Positions 38,062 to 56,346 of a stretch of DNA of 64,000 nucleotides are shown in pieces. The notes below the pieces were generated by a model, which searched no databases, was not told the DNA's origin, and worked only from the letters and a program-made list of their open reading frames with translations. This DNA is from Bugulina stolonifera. Its lineage: Eukaryota > Bryozoa > Gymnolaemata > Cheilostomatida > Bugulidae. The position numbers were made by a program, and so were the translations under genes. Positions within the stretch are counted from its first letter, which is position 1, and each line of letters begins with the position of its first letter. The DNA is taken from the NCBI GenBank assembly GCA_935421135.1, contig OW285189.1, positions 11,491,072-11,555,071 on the forward strand, written 5' to 3'.

Positions 38062-39360
38062 TTTTGGGATCCACCTATGTGCAAATTGAAGTGTTGTGTT
38101 TGTGTCAACGAAATTAATTCAAACTTGGTCCCATTCGCATCTGTTCATTTCCATAAGACAATTGCATAGAAGCAATAAAACTTACAACACTTGGTATTTT
38201 GTAATTGGTTAAAGTACACGTGGATAGCCGATACGGCGCCTGATTCGTTGTAATGCACAATTAACCGATATGATTGGACACAATTTAGCGACGCGATTTG
38301 ACTGAGAAACAGGGGATTTACCTGTTGTACATGTCACAACCACCCTGAAAGTCAAAGTCATTCGTCTAATCCTGGCTATTTTGTAGCGCATCGTACTAAG
38401 CTAAAGAAATATGCTAAAATGGTTGCAATTGGCCAGATCCACAAACTAAAACCAATTAAGCCAGTTCTTGTTGATGAATAAACCATTCCTGTACCCATGC
38501 TTTATTTGTTAAATGGCCTGCCATCGATCCAGTTTCAACTTGACCCGTTGCAAAAATTGGTATAGATTTGATGGATTTACAGCAATGAATTTATTTTTGA
38601 GCAGTGAATATATAAAAAATTACCAAAACCCCTAACATGGTATAGATTTAGATTAGCTTCAATTTTATTTAGAATTTTATTTTTATATGCCATGGTGGTG
38701 ATGGTATATATGCAAGCAGCAGCCGGTATCTCAATTAGTCAATAGTTTAGTAAGTTTCTTACCAATAACCAAGGACTATAAGAGATATGAGGATTGGAAC
38801 CAACCCAAGAGTTCTAGCTGAGCAGCCTACAACCGCGACCTACACAGTCTGTTCAGTCGATACTGACAAACACAGGCCTACAAGTACCTTAATTAATTAA
38901 TAGTTATCACTTTGAGTTTAACAGTTATCAGTTACTGTCCACTGACTGACTATCCCATGATCTGATGGCCATGAATCATATAAATATCATATGTGGCACA
39001 CTCCTTCCTCCCTCTAGGGCAGTCCAGTGTGATGATAACATCGACAGATGAATGCTCTAGTTCTAGTTGGCCGTCTCACTCTCGGAGGGAAGGGGAATAG
39101 GATTTGCAATAACAATACAATATTCATATGATAATATAATTATCATTTTTTATTAATAATAATTATTAAATTATTATAATAGTTTAATTATATATAAAAT
39201 TAAATAATAATATACATGTAGTATTAATTATAAAATTCAGTATTCTTATTGCTAACAGTAGTTTTAATTTGTAAGTACGGTTAAAAACTAAATAGATAAA
39301 TGGAGACTAGAAGAAGCTTAAAACTACATTTAAGCTTTTCATTTTTTTTCTCCAAGTTTA
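38062..39360. other. Upstream region of PDIA4
   Basis: This holds the presumed promoter of PDIA4 (transcribed leftwards). A CCAAT box (written attgg, near 38206) and a CCACGT-type element (near 38217-38223) are present. Their order is the reverse of a canonical ER stress element, so stress control is not established. No gene seen. Confidence 0.45.
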
Positions 39361-39589
39361 ATCGTTGGAGGCTTAAAGCCTCTCTGGTCTTGCAGCAATG
39401 ACGCAAATTATCTGCAAGGATGTGGGTTCGAATCCCGCCAATGACCTGGAGGTTTTCATCACGAAGGTTTTCCCTCTGTGCCGTATTGAGCTATATTAAT
39501 ATCCAGCTCTAGCAGCCATGGTGGCCCCTCGACTAGCTCTGCTATTGGGCAGCCACGTGGAAGAATTGTGTTTGGCGCCACGGATATTA
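39361..39589 (+). mobile_element. tRNA-related SINE-like repeat
   Basis: A consensus B-box within a pairable T-arm (gtgggttcgaatcccgc, around 39422-39438) is preceded by a degraded A-box region and followed by a body with cagctctagcagccatgg. It has no intact tRNA acceptor stem. It directly abuts the TTAA of the piggyBac-type element, so its 3' end may be truncated. The boundaries are estimates. Confidence 0.5.
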
Positions 39590-39593
39590 TTAA

Positions 39594-40264
39594 CACTTTG
39601 AGCCCTGAGGACGAGTATACTGGTAGCTATGTTTTTCATTGGGGGGCCTGAGGACGAGTAAACTCGCATTGCAGTGCTTTACTCATATCGGCAAAACTAT
39701 TAAGTCTACGACAGAAATAAAGACCTATTGAGAAAGAGCAGGCTTTGTGCTGAGACAATATTTTCAGCTTTCTACCACTAATAGAAATTATTTAATTGGC
39801 TGTTGAAAACAGGTCTATCCTATGGCCTGCCATTTGCTTCTCAGAGTAAATTAGCCGCTTCTAGTAGGTTTGATGCCGAGTGCTTTATTGTTGAAATTAT
39901 GAGGCTGTGAGGGCTCAGAACTGGATTTATACACTGATCCAAGTATAGTACACTAATTTTAGCATACTGTTAACTAACTTTAGGAAATAGGAAATAGGGT
40001 ACTTACTTACTTACTATTTTTAGTTTTTCGTTTTCAGTAGAATGATGAAAATAGGCTTTACCTATCTCACTGTCACTTAACGGCTATGCATGATAGCTCA
40101 AATCTGTTTCTTGTTCATAATTCCATAGGTGCTGAGCTTCATTTTGATATACAGTTTTTATAGGTACATCATAGATTAATATGGTTATAATGTTGATGGA
40201 AAGTACTTAAAATAGTCAGGACCCCACGGTCTGCCACATAGTAACGCACTCAGGACTCAAAATG
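39594..40264. mobile_element. piggyBac-type MITE
   Basis: A 671-bp element flanked on both sides by TTAA (39590-39593 and 40265-40268), the target site of piggyBac transposons. The left end reads CACTTTGAGCCCTGAGGACG; the right end, reverse-complemented, reads CATTTTGAGTCCTGAGTGCG. The first 16 bases match at 14 positions. A second copy of the CCTGAGGACGAGTA motif lies 50 bases inside the left end as a subterminal repeat. There is no transposase frame, so it is non-autonomous. Confidence 0.72.
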
Positions 40265-40268
40265 TTAA

Positions 40269-41064
40269 TGTAAGTAATAAAATATACAAAATGAAAGGAC
40301 TGTTTAGCCAAAATTGAAATTCATGTATTATGTTATAGGGATATATATATAATATTTATTTTCAATTTTATATTAATTTGTTTATTATTTTTAATTGTGC
40401 ATTTAATTATTAATAATTAAACCATTTACATTTAACATTAACATTGATGATTGAGTTTCAGTTTTTTGCAGTTTTTAAATTTAGCAATATGAATATAGGC
40501 CCTAAGCATATGCAGTGCCAGCAGTAGCTCAAAAACTTATTCTAAACTTAGCTGTGTCAAATCGTTAGCTTACAGTTACTGAATACAGAGTTAGGTTCAC
40601 AAGAATAGTACACCATTTCATGTAGCCTTAGATCTTTATGGTTGAAGCCATTGGATTTGGGGTTGCGCCGTATGTAATGGAGAAAACTATTTAGTTGGAA
40701 CTTGGTAAGGAAGAGCCACATGTAAGCAACGAACTTCGTAAGGAAGAGCCACATGCATTGAAATGCTCTTTTCGCTCTACTTTTTTTTAACTGCATGGGT
40801 CAAGCAAGCAAAGTAGTTTTAATTGCTGGCTGACTCATCACTGACACTGGCTGATGTACAAGTATAGATACTTTTTTTCCATAATAAGATATTCCTATTG
40901 CTATTATTTCTGAATTGAAACAACTAATAATGCTCCCATTAAATTTCATCATTTTATTTCTTCACATAAATTCAAAATCATTTTCCACACAAGTTTGCCT
41001 ATCTTAGTTAGCACTATTGTGTTTACCCGATTTTGCAGACGTATCTACCTACCTAGACATCGAT
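40269..41064. other. Presumed promoter and 5' UTR of CTP synthase
   Basis: AT-rich, with no other gene. A good 3' splice site (ttttgcag/acg, junction at 41039/41040) lies 25 bases before the start codon, so the 5' UTR is probably split, with an upstream non-coding exon that I cannot place. Confidence 0.5.
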
Positions 41065-46018
<4,954 letters not shown>

Positions 46019-47318
46019 GTTGATACAGGTTGAACATACTCACGATGCAGTGGTGGATAACTCCTTTATATACTATGACTTTAATAATATGTTATGTAAG
46101 CTTGTAATGCTGGTTGATCACTTTTACATTATCAGTATATTATAATATGTGGATGTTAGCTATCTTATCAATATGCTTGTGGTTATGGCAGTTGCTCTCA
46201 TTGTATTTGACGCCATTATGTTTTACATTGATATGAATCTCCCTGCCCCCAAGTCACATCTGTGAATCTCTATGTATATAATAAAATTGAATTAATCGGC
46301 AAGGGATTTTTGTTAATAATTGATTGTACATACCATTCACACGACATAACATGTACCATTCAATAATCCAAGTGTGTACAACTATTTGGTTATTCTGGCA
46401 AGCTGTCAATGTTACAGTTGGCATGATTTGATGGTAAAAAGGGTAATGTGCATCTTGGTTGAAATACTGTAGGTAGAGTTTGTTCTCATTTACCACATTG
46501 CTAACATTTGAGGGGATACACAAATGGGGAGTGTGTATATCTCATCTTGGATAGCGGCACCTCTCCTCTGAAGGTGGTATGCTTGTTTGGGAAGCACACT
46601 ATTGTTAGCGGAAAGGATGCAACTAAAATTTGTAAATTGTCGGTTAATGTAGGGTTTGCATATTTAATGTTTGTGAAATCAATCAGCATTGCCCACAGAC
46701 CCAAGTAGAATTGCGCTACCACTCTACCAGATACTTGGCACTAGAGCATGTATGGTTTATTATACATGCACACATAATAGTAGCTTTCTATTCATTACAA
46801 TATAATCCAAACGATATACTCATCCTGCAGTGTCTCTGACCAATAAAAATGTTATATAATGTAGGTGTTGGGATCAAGAAGAAAGGTGCTCCACGTGTGG
46901 TAGTATTAGCCTAACCTAATGTAGGTCTAGTAATGACTAAAATATTATGCTCATGCATCTTATGATTTTATTGCTTTACATCGAGGCCTAGTAATAAAAG
47001 TCTGTATTGTATTGGCCTAGATTTATGCAATGTGATTTGGTAGAGTAGAAAGAGAAGTTGATTGATGCAAGAATGTAACATTTTAGTAGTTGTGTTCTCT
47101 ATGCCCTTTAATAAATGAAAGCGGACGTAATTGGAACTGTTGTTAAAAAATAACTGTTGACCAAGGTTTCATTAACGCAGTGAATTGCCGAACTATATAT
47201 TTTGCCCCACACTACTTAAAGAATTATGGGGACCTAGTTCCAGCTATGTCAAGGACTCAAGTTGTTGAAAAATTTAGTAAACAAATTTAATTGCAGTTGA
47301 GTTAATTGTGTGACCGTC
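46019..47318. other. Spacer between CTP synthase and sepiapterin reductase
   Basis: No gene recognised. It contains the CTP synthase 3' UTR and the presumed promoter of the next gene. Short frames here (for example 46254-46722) have no family resemblance. Confidence 0.55.
46280..46285 (+). terminator. Candidate polyadenylation signal of CTP synthase
   Basis: AATAAA, about 260 bases after the stop codon. Confidence 0.5.
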
Positions 47319-50176
47319 ATGGTGAATTTCAGTCAATCTATGTGTGTTATCGTTACCGGGGCCAACAGGGGCTATGGAAGAGTGCTTTGTACAACCATAT
47401 TTTCTGAACTACAAGCAGACTCAGTAATGATATTAGTCGGAAGATCTAAACTTGGTCTTGAAGAAACAAGGACACAAATAACTCACCTTAATCCTTCTGT
47501 GAAGATTTTAATTTACGACAATTTTGAGTGTGCAGACCTCAACACACAATCCTTTGCAGACTTTTTTGATCAAAATATTTCTATTGTCACTCAAGTATCC
47601 ACACTTTTTCTTGTACATAATGCTGGAACTGTTGGCGACCCTTCCCAGAAGTGTTCCAATTTACAGCTCTCTCAAGCTTCGCAATACATGAACGTTAACT
47701 TCTCATCAATGGTAGCTGCTAACACAATTATTCTTGACAAGTTGAACTTTGTGAATCATAAAATAATAGTGAATGTGTCAACTTTACTAGCTGTTCAACC
47801 CGGTAAAAGTCTATCACTTTACTGTTCTGGTAAGTGGATCCACTGTGGTGAATTTAGTCGTAAAATATAGGCCTATAGTGTTCAGAAAATTTTCCACTAA
47901 TTCAAAACTACTAGCACAATGCTGATTGATTTAGGTAATAAATTTAATACTCAACCTGGTGATTTCCTTCATAGTCCCAGTAGGCCAACTCCTTATGTGT
48001 ATGCAGGAGCTTTGTTTAGGTGTCAGGATGGTGTATTAGCAAACTTGTACAGACTTTGGTTTCGCATGATATGGAGAATGACTCATCCATGCTAGCGCAC
48101 TACATGGAATTAAACGTCAATGCCAGTTTCCGGCATGTGGCATTGCTTCACAACTTCCCTGACCTTGTCTGGCATGGTGGTTAAATATAGTGTGAACAAG
48201 CATATTTATAGTCCCAATTACCCTAAACCATAACCACATTGTTGCTAAACCATTCTTGGAGAGAAACTAATTAAGACAAATTTAAATAACGAAAGCTATA
48301 TGAGTCGGCCACCATGTCATATAGAGCCAGTATTGATTATTCGTAAACCAGGTGGTCAAAAGTCCTACTATTATTCAAACAGTATAAACAAACAATATAT
48401 TCATGTGTTGGCCTATAATTAAATTCTAGAGTCAAATCTCCAGACATGTGCCAAGCAGACAAATACTCAAGTCAAGAGTCAAGTAAGAGTATACATTCCC
48501 AATTGATAAAAAGTAATTTAGAGTCAACTCATCAGATGAAGCAAGTCAAAAGTAGAGTAAGAGTAAATAAATACCCATTTTGAAAAGTAAAGTAAGAGTC
48601 AAGCAACTAGTGCCAAAATGCTAGAGTCAGAGTAGAGTCAAAAGTACAGCGGTATGTCAAAGACAATACCAATGGGAATTTTGTAGAACACAAATTTCTG
48701 AGGTATACAAGTGTGACAACACACAATAGGTAATACTTAGTGTTAGATCTGATTTTCTGTCAGTTAAAGTAGTTCTGAGGAACAAAGGCTATTTCAAATT
48801 TGCACTTATATAACAATGGTAGGTCTGTTTATCTATAAGCCTCTCACCTTCTCTATGGTGGACAAGACTTATTACATAATCACACCAAACCAATAGAGTT
48901 ATCATTGATAGCTGAGAGATTAGAGTAAAGTAAGAGTCAAGCATCATGCTTTGTAGGAGAGTAGAATTAAAAGTCAATTCCCAGCTTTCACACAATACAA
49001 AAGCACAAGTCAATTAAAAGTAATGAAAAGCTGTTGCTCGAGTTAACTTGAGTCGAGCAAAATGACTCGAGTGCCCATGTCTGCAAATCTCTATACAATG
49101 GAGTTAATTTTTATTATTCGGTTTCAATAACAAACTGCATAATCTAATTCTGTAAATGCGGTTTCATGAACAATCTTGCCCAGTGTTCATGTAGCTCTAA
49201 CTATAAACATTGCCTACATATATCTTATATAGGCTTATAATTGCCTACATATATCTTGTATAGGCTTATAATTGCCAAGTTGTGTTGTAGGGAAACGCTA
49301 CCTTTACGACTATTCTATTTGCCTCACCATTCGACAATTTTTGCTACTGTGTAGGTAAAGCAGCTAGGGATATGTTCTTTAAAGTGTTGGCCTTAGAAGA
49401 ACCTTCTTTCCGTGTGTTGAGCTACGCTCCTGGGGCAATGGACACCGCCATGTTCCATAAGATACGCAATACGGCATACGATGATGAAATGAGGAACATG
49501 TTCCAAGGTTAGTTATAGCTATTTATAATATTGATGACTCTCTTACCATGTGAAATTAGGAGTTATGTTCTCGATATTGTATGAATCAGAATATCTAGGT
49601 TGCCAAAGTTGGGAAGCAATTTAATGCGTAGCGATTTCACCGCATTTATATGCTGTAGCAGAACAAACTAAATTGACATTTTCTCACTCCATCTTGTGAG
49701 ATCTAATTTTTCATATATACAAAGCTGGTTATGGTGATCTTGACAAAGTTTCCATTTATTACTCTAGGCAAGATATGAATGAGCCTATGATTGTGTTATT
49801 ACTGATGTTTGCCAAAAGTTACAATGTGTTTACTATAAAATCAAACACATTTAGGAGCTACCAAGTTGCCGCTGCTGATTTGAGAGGAATTTGTAAAACA
49901 AGATAATAGAGGCTGTGTATCTTCAGCTGGTATTTGCATTCAGATCTCAATAACTATTTGGTGAAATAAATTTTGCTTCATATGAAATAAAGCATTATCC
50001 AGTTTCACCTTATGCAACATAATAGTCCTGGTAACTACACTGCAGGTATGGAGACTGTGAATATGACTGACTCTGCTAACAAATTATTGGCTGTTCTAAA
50101 GGAGGACAAGTTTACTTCTGGTGATCATCTGGATTTCTTTGACCCAATGCCTGGAGCTGCAGCAGAGAGTAGTTAA
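47319..50176 (+). CDS. SPR: Sepiapterin reductase (SDR family)
   Basis: Three exons: 47319-47829, 49355-49507 and 50046-50176. They give 264 residues, matching the family's usual size of about 260. The enzyme performs the final NADPH-dependent reductions that make tetrahydrobiopterin, in the cytosol. Visible motifs are the Rossmann cofactor loop TGANRGYGR near 14-22, NAGTVGD near 105-111 and the catalytic YCSGK, which is split by intron 1. Next come the family block ARDMFFKVLALEEPSFRVL, APGAMDTAM, and near the C-terminus SGDHLDFFD. That last block aligns with the substrate-anchoring Asp of mammalian SPR. YCxGKAARDM and DxDFxD set SPR apart from generic short-chain dehydrogenases. The ATG at 47319 was chosen because the cofactor loop follows at the expected spacing. 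Intron 1 (1.5 kb) contains a hAT-type MITE. All catalytic positions I can identify are intact. Confidence 0.93.
48441..49083. mobile_element. hAT-type MITE in an SPR intron
   Basis: A 643-bp element flanked by an exact 8-bp duplication, caaatctc (48433-48440 and 49084-49091), the size typical of hAT elements. Its ends are CAGACATGTGCC and, reverse-complemented on the right, CAGACATGGGCA. The interior is full of degenerate gagtcaag/agtaagagt repeats and has no transposase. Intron 1 keeps its splice sites, so the insertion should be tolerated. Confidence 0.85.
49209..49270. repeat. Two-copy 31-bp tandem repeat
   Basis: Two adjacent copies of a 31-base unit starting attgcctacatatatctt differ at one position. 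They lie in SPR intron 1, just after the hAT-type MITE. Confidence 0.7.
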
Positions 50177-50671
50177 CCTACTTTCTAGTGATGTCAGCAT
50201 TTGGACATTGTTTAATGTGAATGAACCAACCCTGTGTAGGCCTATAAATAGTTGTATATTGTATGGTTCTACATGTAGTAGCTTTCTGTTCTTTATTTGT
50301 ATCTCTAAATGTTAGAGTGTTAGGTACTTCTGATATGGTGGTGGTCCGGATAATATTACCAATAGACTGTGTCATAAATTGTTCATAATGTCAGTACATG
50401 TGTTATTGTTTGTAATAGGCAGGGTGACTGCTCCATCGTAATTGCTGTAGATTGTATGCATCATTTTACCAACGTATCTTTTTCACTCAGATGCCTGTTA
50501 TTATGTCCTAGACCTCCCTCCCGACGTCTGCTGTACCTTTGTTTTATGGCTATTATTTTATGAATGATGTAGACCAATCCTAGGTCAGCTCTTACCGGAA
50601 CTGGCCAGAGGCACTTTTTATACTATAAGTGGAGATCATTTTATATATTGTTCAGGTGTTCCTGAGCAAGC

Positions 50672-50677
50672 AATAAA
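50672..50677 (+). terminator. Candidate polyadenylation signal of sepiapterin reductase
   Basis: AATAAA (in caataaagac), about 500 bases after the stop codon. It is the first clear signal. Confidence 0.5.
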
Positions 50678-50760
50678 GACACCTCTATTAAACTTAAAAA
50701 TATACTTTTGGAGTTGAAGATTCTAACTAGTAGTATATTAACCAAAATTCCTACGGGAAC

Positions 50761-50816
50761 TGCAACTAGGGTAACATCCTGCAACTAGGGTAACATCCTG
50801 CAACTAGGGTAGCATC
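50761..50816. repeat. 19-bp tandem repeat, three copies
   Basis: Three adjacent copies of tgcaactagggtaacatcc; the last is slightly diverged (tagcatcg). Confidence 0.85.
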
Positions 50817-51998
50817 GTACACATGAACACATATTATGTAACAAGGAACACTCAACCCACAAGTCTCAATAATCGTAAGTAGCAACTCAGGCTAGTCAAC
50901 ACTTAGTCATTGTCACTCAGTACATGTAATAAAGCATTGTGTCGATAGACCAATCTCTGCCCCTTAGTGAGCTCAGATGTTACAATATACAGAGTAAGTA
51001 TTATTCTGACCGCATTTGAATACAGATTGTCTTACCTTGTCATTTAATGGCAAAATCTTGGCATGTGCCAGTGTAGAAATGCAGTTGTAGACTTGTAGTA
51101 TTTAATTTATACATTGATAATGTTTTTCATTAGCTCTCAATAACCTATCAGTCTATCACGCATGTATATTTTAGGCAACAATACAACATCAAGATCTAAG
51201 TAAAGAGTCTTGAACTTCTTGGGGTTTGGTTTGTTACATCTACAAAATTGGTATAAATTGTCTTAATATGCATGTATTTGGTGTCTGTCGCTCTAGAGTC
51301 TAGAGTCTAGAAGACGGCAGAAAGATTGCATAGTACTGTGTTTAGTAATCATTATTGGGGATATATACATACAGTAATGTTTTTGTAGCTGTTTATGGCT
51401 CACTGGAACTCCCTTTCAGTGCAAATGTTTATTGAAATCCATATAATGGTACTCTATAGTCTATATGCTATTTGGGGAGAGTGTCAGCAGGTGCTGCTGA
51501 AGGCTTCCAAGGCAAGTCTGAACAGGTATGCTGCAGGTCTTTTCAAGGTGGCACTTTGTGGTTGCCTGCCGGAAGGAAATGGCTTGGGAGCAATGTTGCA
51601 ATATCCACTATTAACTAAATTAATTGTTATATTTGGCTTTTTTTAGGCATTTCGTAATTACTAGTACACTTTCCAACTAATATACCAATCAATGCTAAAA
51701 AACAACAAAACTTATTAGTGGTTTCACTTCCTGTTATTAATCCCAGGTATGAGAGGTAGAGCAGCATTTGTAATGGAGTAGTAGAAGGGTCTTCACAGGC
51801 TGTTCTCAGCATGACAAGGTGGTCACATGGTACATGATGCTCGTCCTAACAGGCCAGATAATAAACAATATTACATTCAACACCTGTAAAAGAGAAGACA
51901 AAATTACATGTGCATGTGGTAAAACCTAATAATATATAATATTAAAAAGGTCTTTTATTGTTCCAGTCCTTTACCATTAAGTTTATATAATATATACT

Positions 51999-52017
51999 GG
52001 GGAAGGGGGGGGGGGGG
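51999..52017. repeat. G-run with G-quadruplex potential
   Basis: GGGG, then AA, then 13 consecutive G. This is unusual in such AT-rich DNA. It could be a sequencing or assembly slip in length. Confidence 0.6.
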
Positions 52018-55000
52018 CTAAAACATACAAGTAATATAACAGTAGATGTTAATCTAAGGGATATTGTATATGCTCTATACTGATAAAATAACTCTGTGGT
52101 CTATGAGTGGTAATCAAACTGAAATGATTGTGGTTGGAAGCAAGCTAAAAATAGCTCATCGTAAAACATGCAACTTATAGCAGGCAAGCTTACACCTGAG
52201 ATATAATATTATATCTAAGGCATAGGCCTACTTGTCCAGTTTTACCATAAAATTATTTTTTTGTATTTCGGTGTATGGTTTTGTATGTCTGTATGTTATG
52301 CAGTAGGTGGTAGCAGGTAGGTAGGTACTACTAGGTAGTAAAACTTCCTACTTCTACTAACAATATTGTCAGTTCATGGGTGCCTTTAATAATGGTAATA
52401 TGTGCTAATACATTGTAATATACATGTATGTCAAGCTATTTATACATTATTATGAATTGATACTCTTATATCATAATAAAATAGAAACCTTAGCAAAGTG
52501 AAGACAGTACAGGTAGGCCCTATGCAACAAAATACAATTAATAAGAGTAAAATGACAATGCATATATTTACATATTGGCATAGGCCTATTTCACTGTTTT
52601 TTTCTAATAAAAATGGGTAAAAATGCCATATTGTAACAGGTGCCCATGCATAAGCTGATGCCTCCCTACTTATAAAAATATGCATCTACAATAATCAACT
52701 ACCTGTTGGTAAGTGTCAATTGTCATTCTACTCTTTATCATTGAACAATTCAAGGCATGAGGTCTTCTATATTATGCTATAGTAAACAAAAATAGCACTG
52801 CAGGAGGTTGTCAACCTCTCTTTATCTCCACAATGCCCCACCAATTGTTGAAGATAAATAACATACGATATTGCATTAGATTTCCTTGTTATTTGATAGA
52901 TTTGCCTCTCCTAAGGGTGATGGTATCGTACAATAACTAATATATATTTGCATATAATATTAGTATGTAAAACAAATAAAATGATGCCATTAAAATGCTT
53001 ACACGTACGCACGCAATTACTGCAACAACGTCCAAAAGAGTTTGTACATGTAGATTGTGTATGTTTTAAATAAAATATTTCCATACTAATTAAATTTAAT
53101 ATAATATGCTAGCTGGGACTATCACGGAAAGCCTGTTATTCTAAATTATTCTATCTACACGCAGAACTTCAGATGTAGTTTGGCAGCAATGGGTAGATGA
53201 CTCTCAACCTAAATAAACTTAATTCTTTCAAAATAATGTTTGGAAATATGCAACAATAAAATGATCTATGTAATATTGCAGTCTCCCCCATAAATGCATA
53301 TTTATTGAATAATTCAATGCTGTGAGCCACCTACACTCTGTGTCACACAGAGTTCAGATATGATTATATTTCAAATCATCAAAGTATAAGAGAAGTTCCC
53401 AAATCTAACATTACATATTTGTCATACCATATGATAGTAGTAGCTGTTAAACCTCTTGCAACACAAAAGGCTTTATTACTGTTAAATTATAATACAATGG
53501 CATCAGAATTATTATTATATTATGTTTATGCAATATAATATTTTATAGGCTTGCACTAATGGACAGAGGACTGACTGCTGTTGGCTGCCAAAAATAGTGG
53601 ATTTGATCATCCTGGTCAGCAGGCAGCAGTAGGGGCACCAGTTAAGCAGGTGCAGTTGTACAAGGAACAATACAAGCTGTCACAAGTCTGTATATAATAA
53701 ATCTGCTGATAACACAGATGTCCAACAGCATCGCTATTGTTCATTTCCACTATCAATTTGGATGAGCTCATATAACTGGTAGTAGCAAACTTTTAGAGGA
53801 CTTTGAACTTGCGAACTTGTGACCTTCTGGGTGGAGTTTTAGTTGAACACAATACTTCCATAGCGATAGGAATTTTACTGTTCTCCTTTGAGCTAATTAT
53901 ACTCCTATTAAAATAGTGTAATTTGTAATTAATTGATATCATTTAATGATAAAAGTCATAAACAACTTCATTGGATCGGAATATAATTGACGCAATCACA
54001 TGATACAGAATATAATATGCAAATATTTAGTGATACTCTTGAAAATGGGGTGATATATAGAAGAATCTGCTACTTCAAATTATGTAATAGTTGATGGTAT
54101 AATATAATTACGTAGGCCTAATCTCAATAAGTCTCCATATCACGTCTGTGATTCTGAAATATTTTACTCGATGTTTTCATGAACTTTACTGAGAGATATA
54201 ATTATGATATTTTATCCGACTTTTTTGCTACCTAATCTATTGGCATCTATATATTGCGTGTATGTGCTCAGGCATTTTAAACATAATACATGTGCATGAC
54301 TTTGTACATAAATATGCATGCATATAATATATGTTAATTGCTGGAATAAACTGTCCTAATAAATTCAGTTCAACTACAGTTCACAGTTTGCTCTGCCTAG
54401 TATTGTACTCCTTGTAGCGGTAGACAAGAACTTCGTTTACAATATTATTTTTTACTTGGATCAACAATTCAGCAGAAAAAATTGTTGTAGCACCGATCGT
54501 TTCAGTTACTTTTTAGACATTACTGATCTCGAGTTATCTAGTCACAATAAGGGTCAAGTTAGTAAAATAATGTTCTTGCAAGATGTAGCCCAATATCTAA
54601 CTTAATTTTACAGACTCTAATTCTTTTACCTGTTAAAGACAATGCGTTTGCTAACAATTGCCCACAGACAATGCTTTGTGTTATGTAACTGTAATTATCC
54701 CAGATTTCTTAAGCCCTAGATTCTGAAAAATATATAATTACAAACACCTGAGGCTTCCATTTCCTCAAACCTTGCATCCATCTTGATTTTGTAGAGAATA
54801 AAATATTATATTATTAAGGTAATCTGCTCTATTATTTTTCTTAGTAATATATACATGCATAATTATATTGAAAAAACTGACATATTTAATTGATTATAAT
54901 TTTGTCACCTGTTTGTCCATAACATTGCTTGCTCAGTGGTTGTAATGCTGGGAGACATATGAACGCTTACTAATAACAGGTATAGGCAGCACTGCTGCCA

Positions 55001-56251
55001 CTCTCAGCTAGGGTGCCTGGCCTGGGTAACATGTACAATATAAGATAGCATGCCTTATTAAACTCTCATGCTTTTGTGGGTTGCTTTTCTTCATGTAACT
55101 TTTATTGAATTTCTTGTTCAATTGTATTATAATGGAATAATACTGTAATAGGGTCTGCCAGTGGATCAAAGAGTTTGAATATAACAATGATAATGAAATA
55201 TGCAGTAGAAATGAAAATAATTTGTAAAATCTTTGCATACCCTGGTAGCCTATTTTACAGCCTGAGAATTACAGTGCAGGCCTTATTTCTATTAGCCCTT
55301 CTCTGGGGCGGGTTGCAGTTTTTTAGCCTCTAAATGAATAAAAATGGTATAGTAGCATTTTGTTGGAATTTACTATGGCTATAAATATAATATCTGGTTT
55401 ACACCATAAATTTTGTTGCGGTGTTAGCTGTAGAGAAGTGAAAAAATTTCTTGGTTTTCCTCTATTTTTCCTCCAAGTAACCCCCTCCCCAGAGGCCCAA
55501 CCAAGCTAGTTGTCCCAATCACAGACAATGAACAAAGGCTATCAGAATTGCTCGGCTACTTCATCTACTATACCAAGTAGTTATTTATAACCGAGCCAAA
55601 CCAAAATGAGACAAGAGTGATGACTAGCTTTTATTATATAATAGTGAATACAAAAACGAATTGCAGGTTCATATGGATCATTATTACCTATATTAGATTT
55701 GGATACAAACATAATCTCCTGGACTATTACATAACACTTGGATAGGTGCAGGTTGTGTCTGACAGCTGCATGATTCTGAAGGGCACTTGCCAAGCTATCA
55801 CTGAAATAAATTGTGCATATAAATTTATATGGTGCACAATCATCTGTGCTGATACTATGTTAGAATAATAGTGCAGTGTGAATGCACTTTTTTATTGCTA
55901 TTAACTTGGGTGACAATATCACATAAATAACTAAATGTTTGTCTAATTTGAATGTATTGGAATGAATGCACTTGTTTTATTTGCACAGTACATTTTAATT
56001 GAATTATTATAAATTGCAACTAAAATTAATCGATAAATTACATATATATCTTACCAATTTTTATTCATTTACATGTATATAATTGCATCTTCCAGATGTA
56101 CCACAAAAATGAATTCTATGTAATAGATTATTATTATACTAGTTGTTACAATATGTAAATCAATTAGAGGAGGTACTACAAATAGACTAATCATTAGGCT
56201 GCAAATTGAATACCATAAGTCCACCCACATTACTGATGACTAGGAAGGACA

Positions 56252-56286
56252 ATTGGTCAGTCTACAACAGCTTGAATGTATATAAG
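56252..56286 (+). promoter_or_regulatory. Core promoter of the PAL-like gene (CCAAT and TATA boxes)
   Basis: An inverted CCAAT box (attgg, 56252-56256) is followed by a TATA box (TATATAAG, 56279-56286). The expected start of transcription is then near 56310, about 35 bases before the ATG at 56347. The spacing fits a classical TATA promoter, which is often seen for tightly controlled genes. Inferred from sequence only. Confidence 0.6.
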
Positions 56287-56346
56287 GTGTAGACTTAATG
56301 TAACTAGTTTAGTATTAATGAGTATCCCACTACATAAGAAACTAAC

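Larger units (their letters stand above)
50177..56246. other. Long intergenic region, no gene recognised
   Basis: About 6 kb between SPR and the PAL-like gene. It is very AT-rich. I found no coding segment with splice context or family resemblance on either strand. Contents noted: the SPR polyadenylation signal (50672), a 19-bp tandem repeat (50761-50816), a G-run (51999-52017), a GGTAGTAGG-like tract near 52309-52345, and small palindromes. Short frames such as 51395-51646 and 52440-52685 look like chance. Confidence 0.5.

Noticed and set aside
38200..38230. ER stress response element upstream of PDIA4
   Set aside because: CCAAT and CCACG-type elements are both present, but their order is reversed and the spacing is 10 rather than the CCAAT-N9-CCACG pattern.
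39604..39672. CTGAGGA-cgagtaaactcg, which resembles the conserved core of a hammerhead ribozyme
   Set aside because: The required GAAA after stem II is missing in both copies. The motif is explained as the terminal and subterminal repeat of the TTAA-flanked element.
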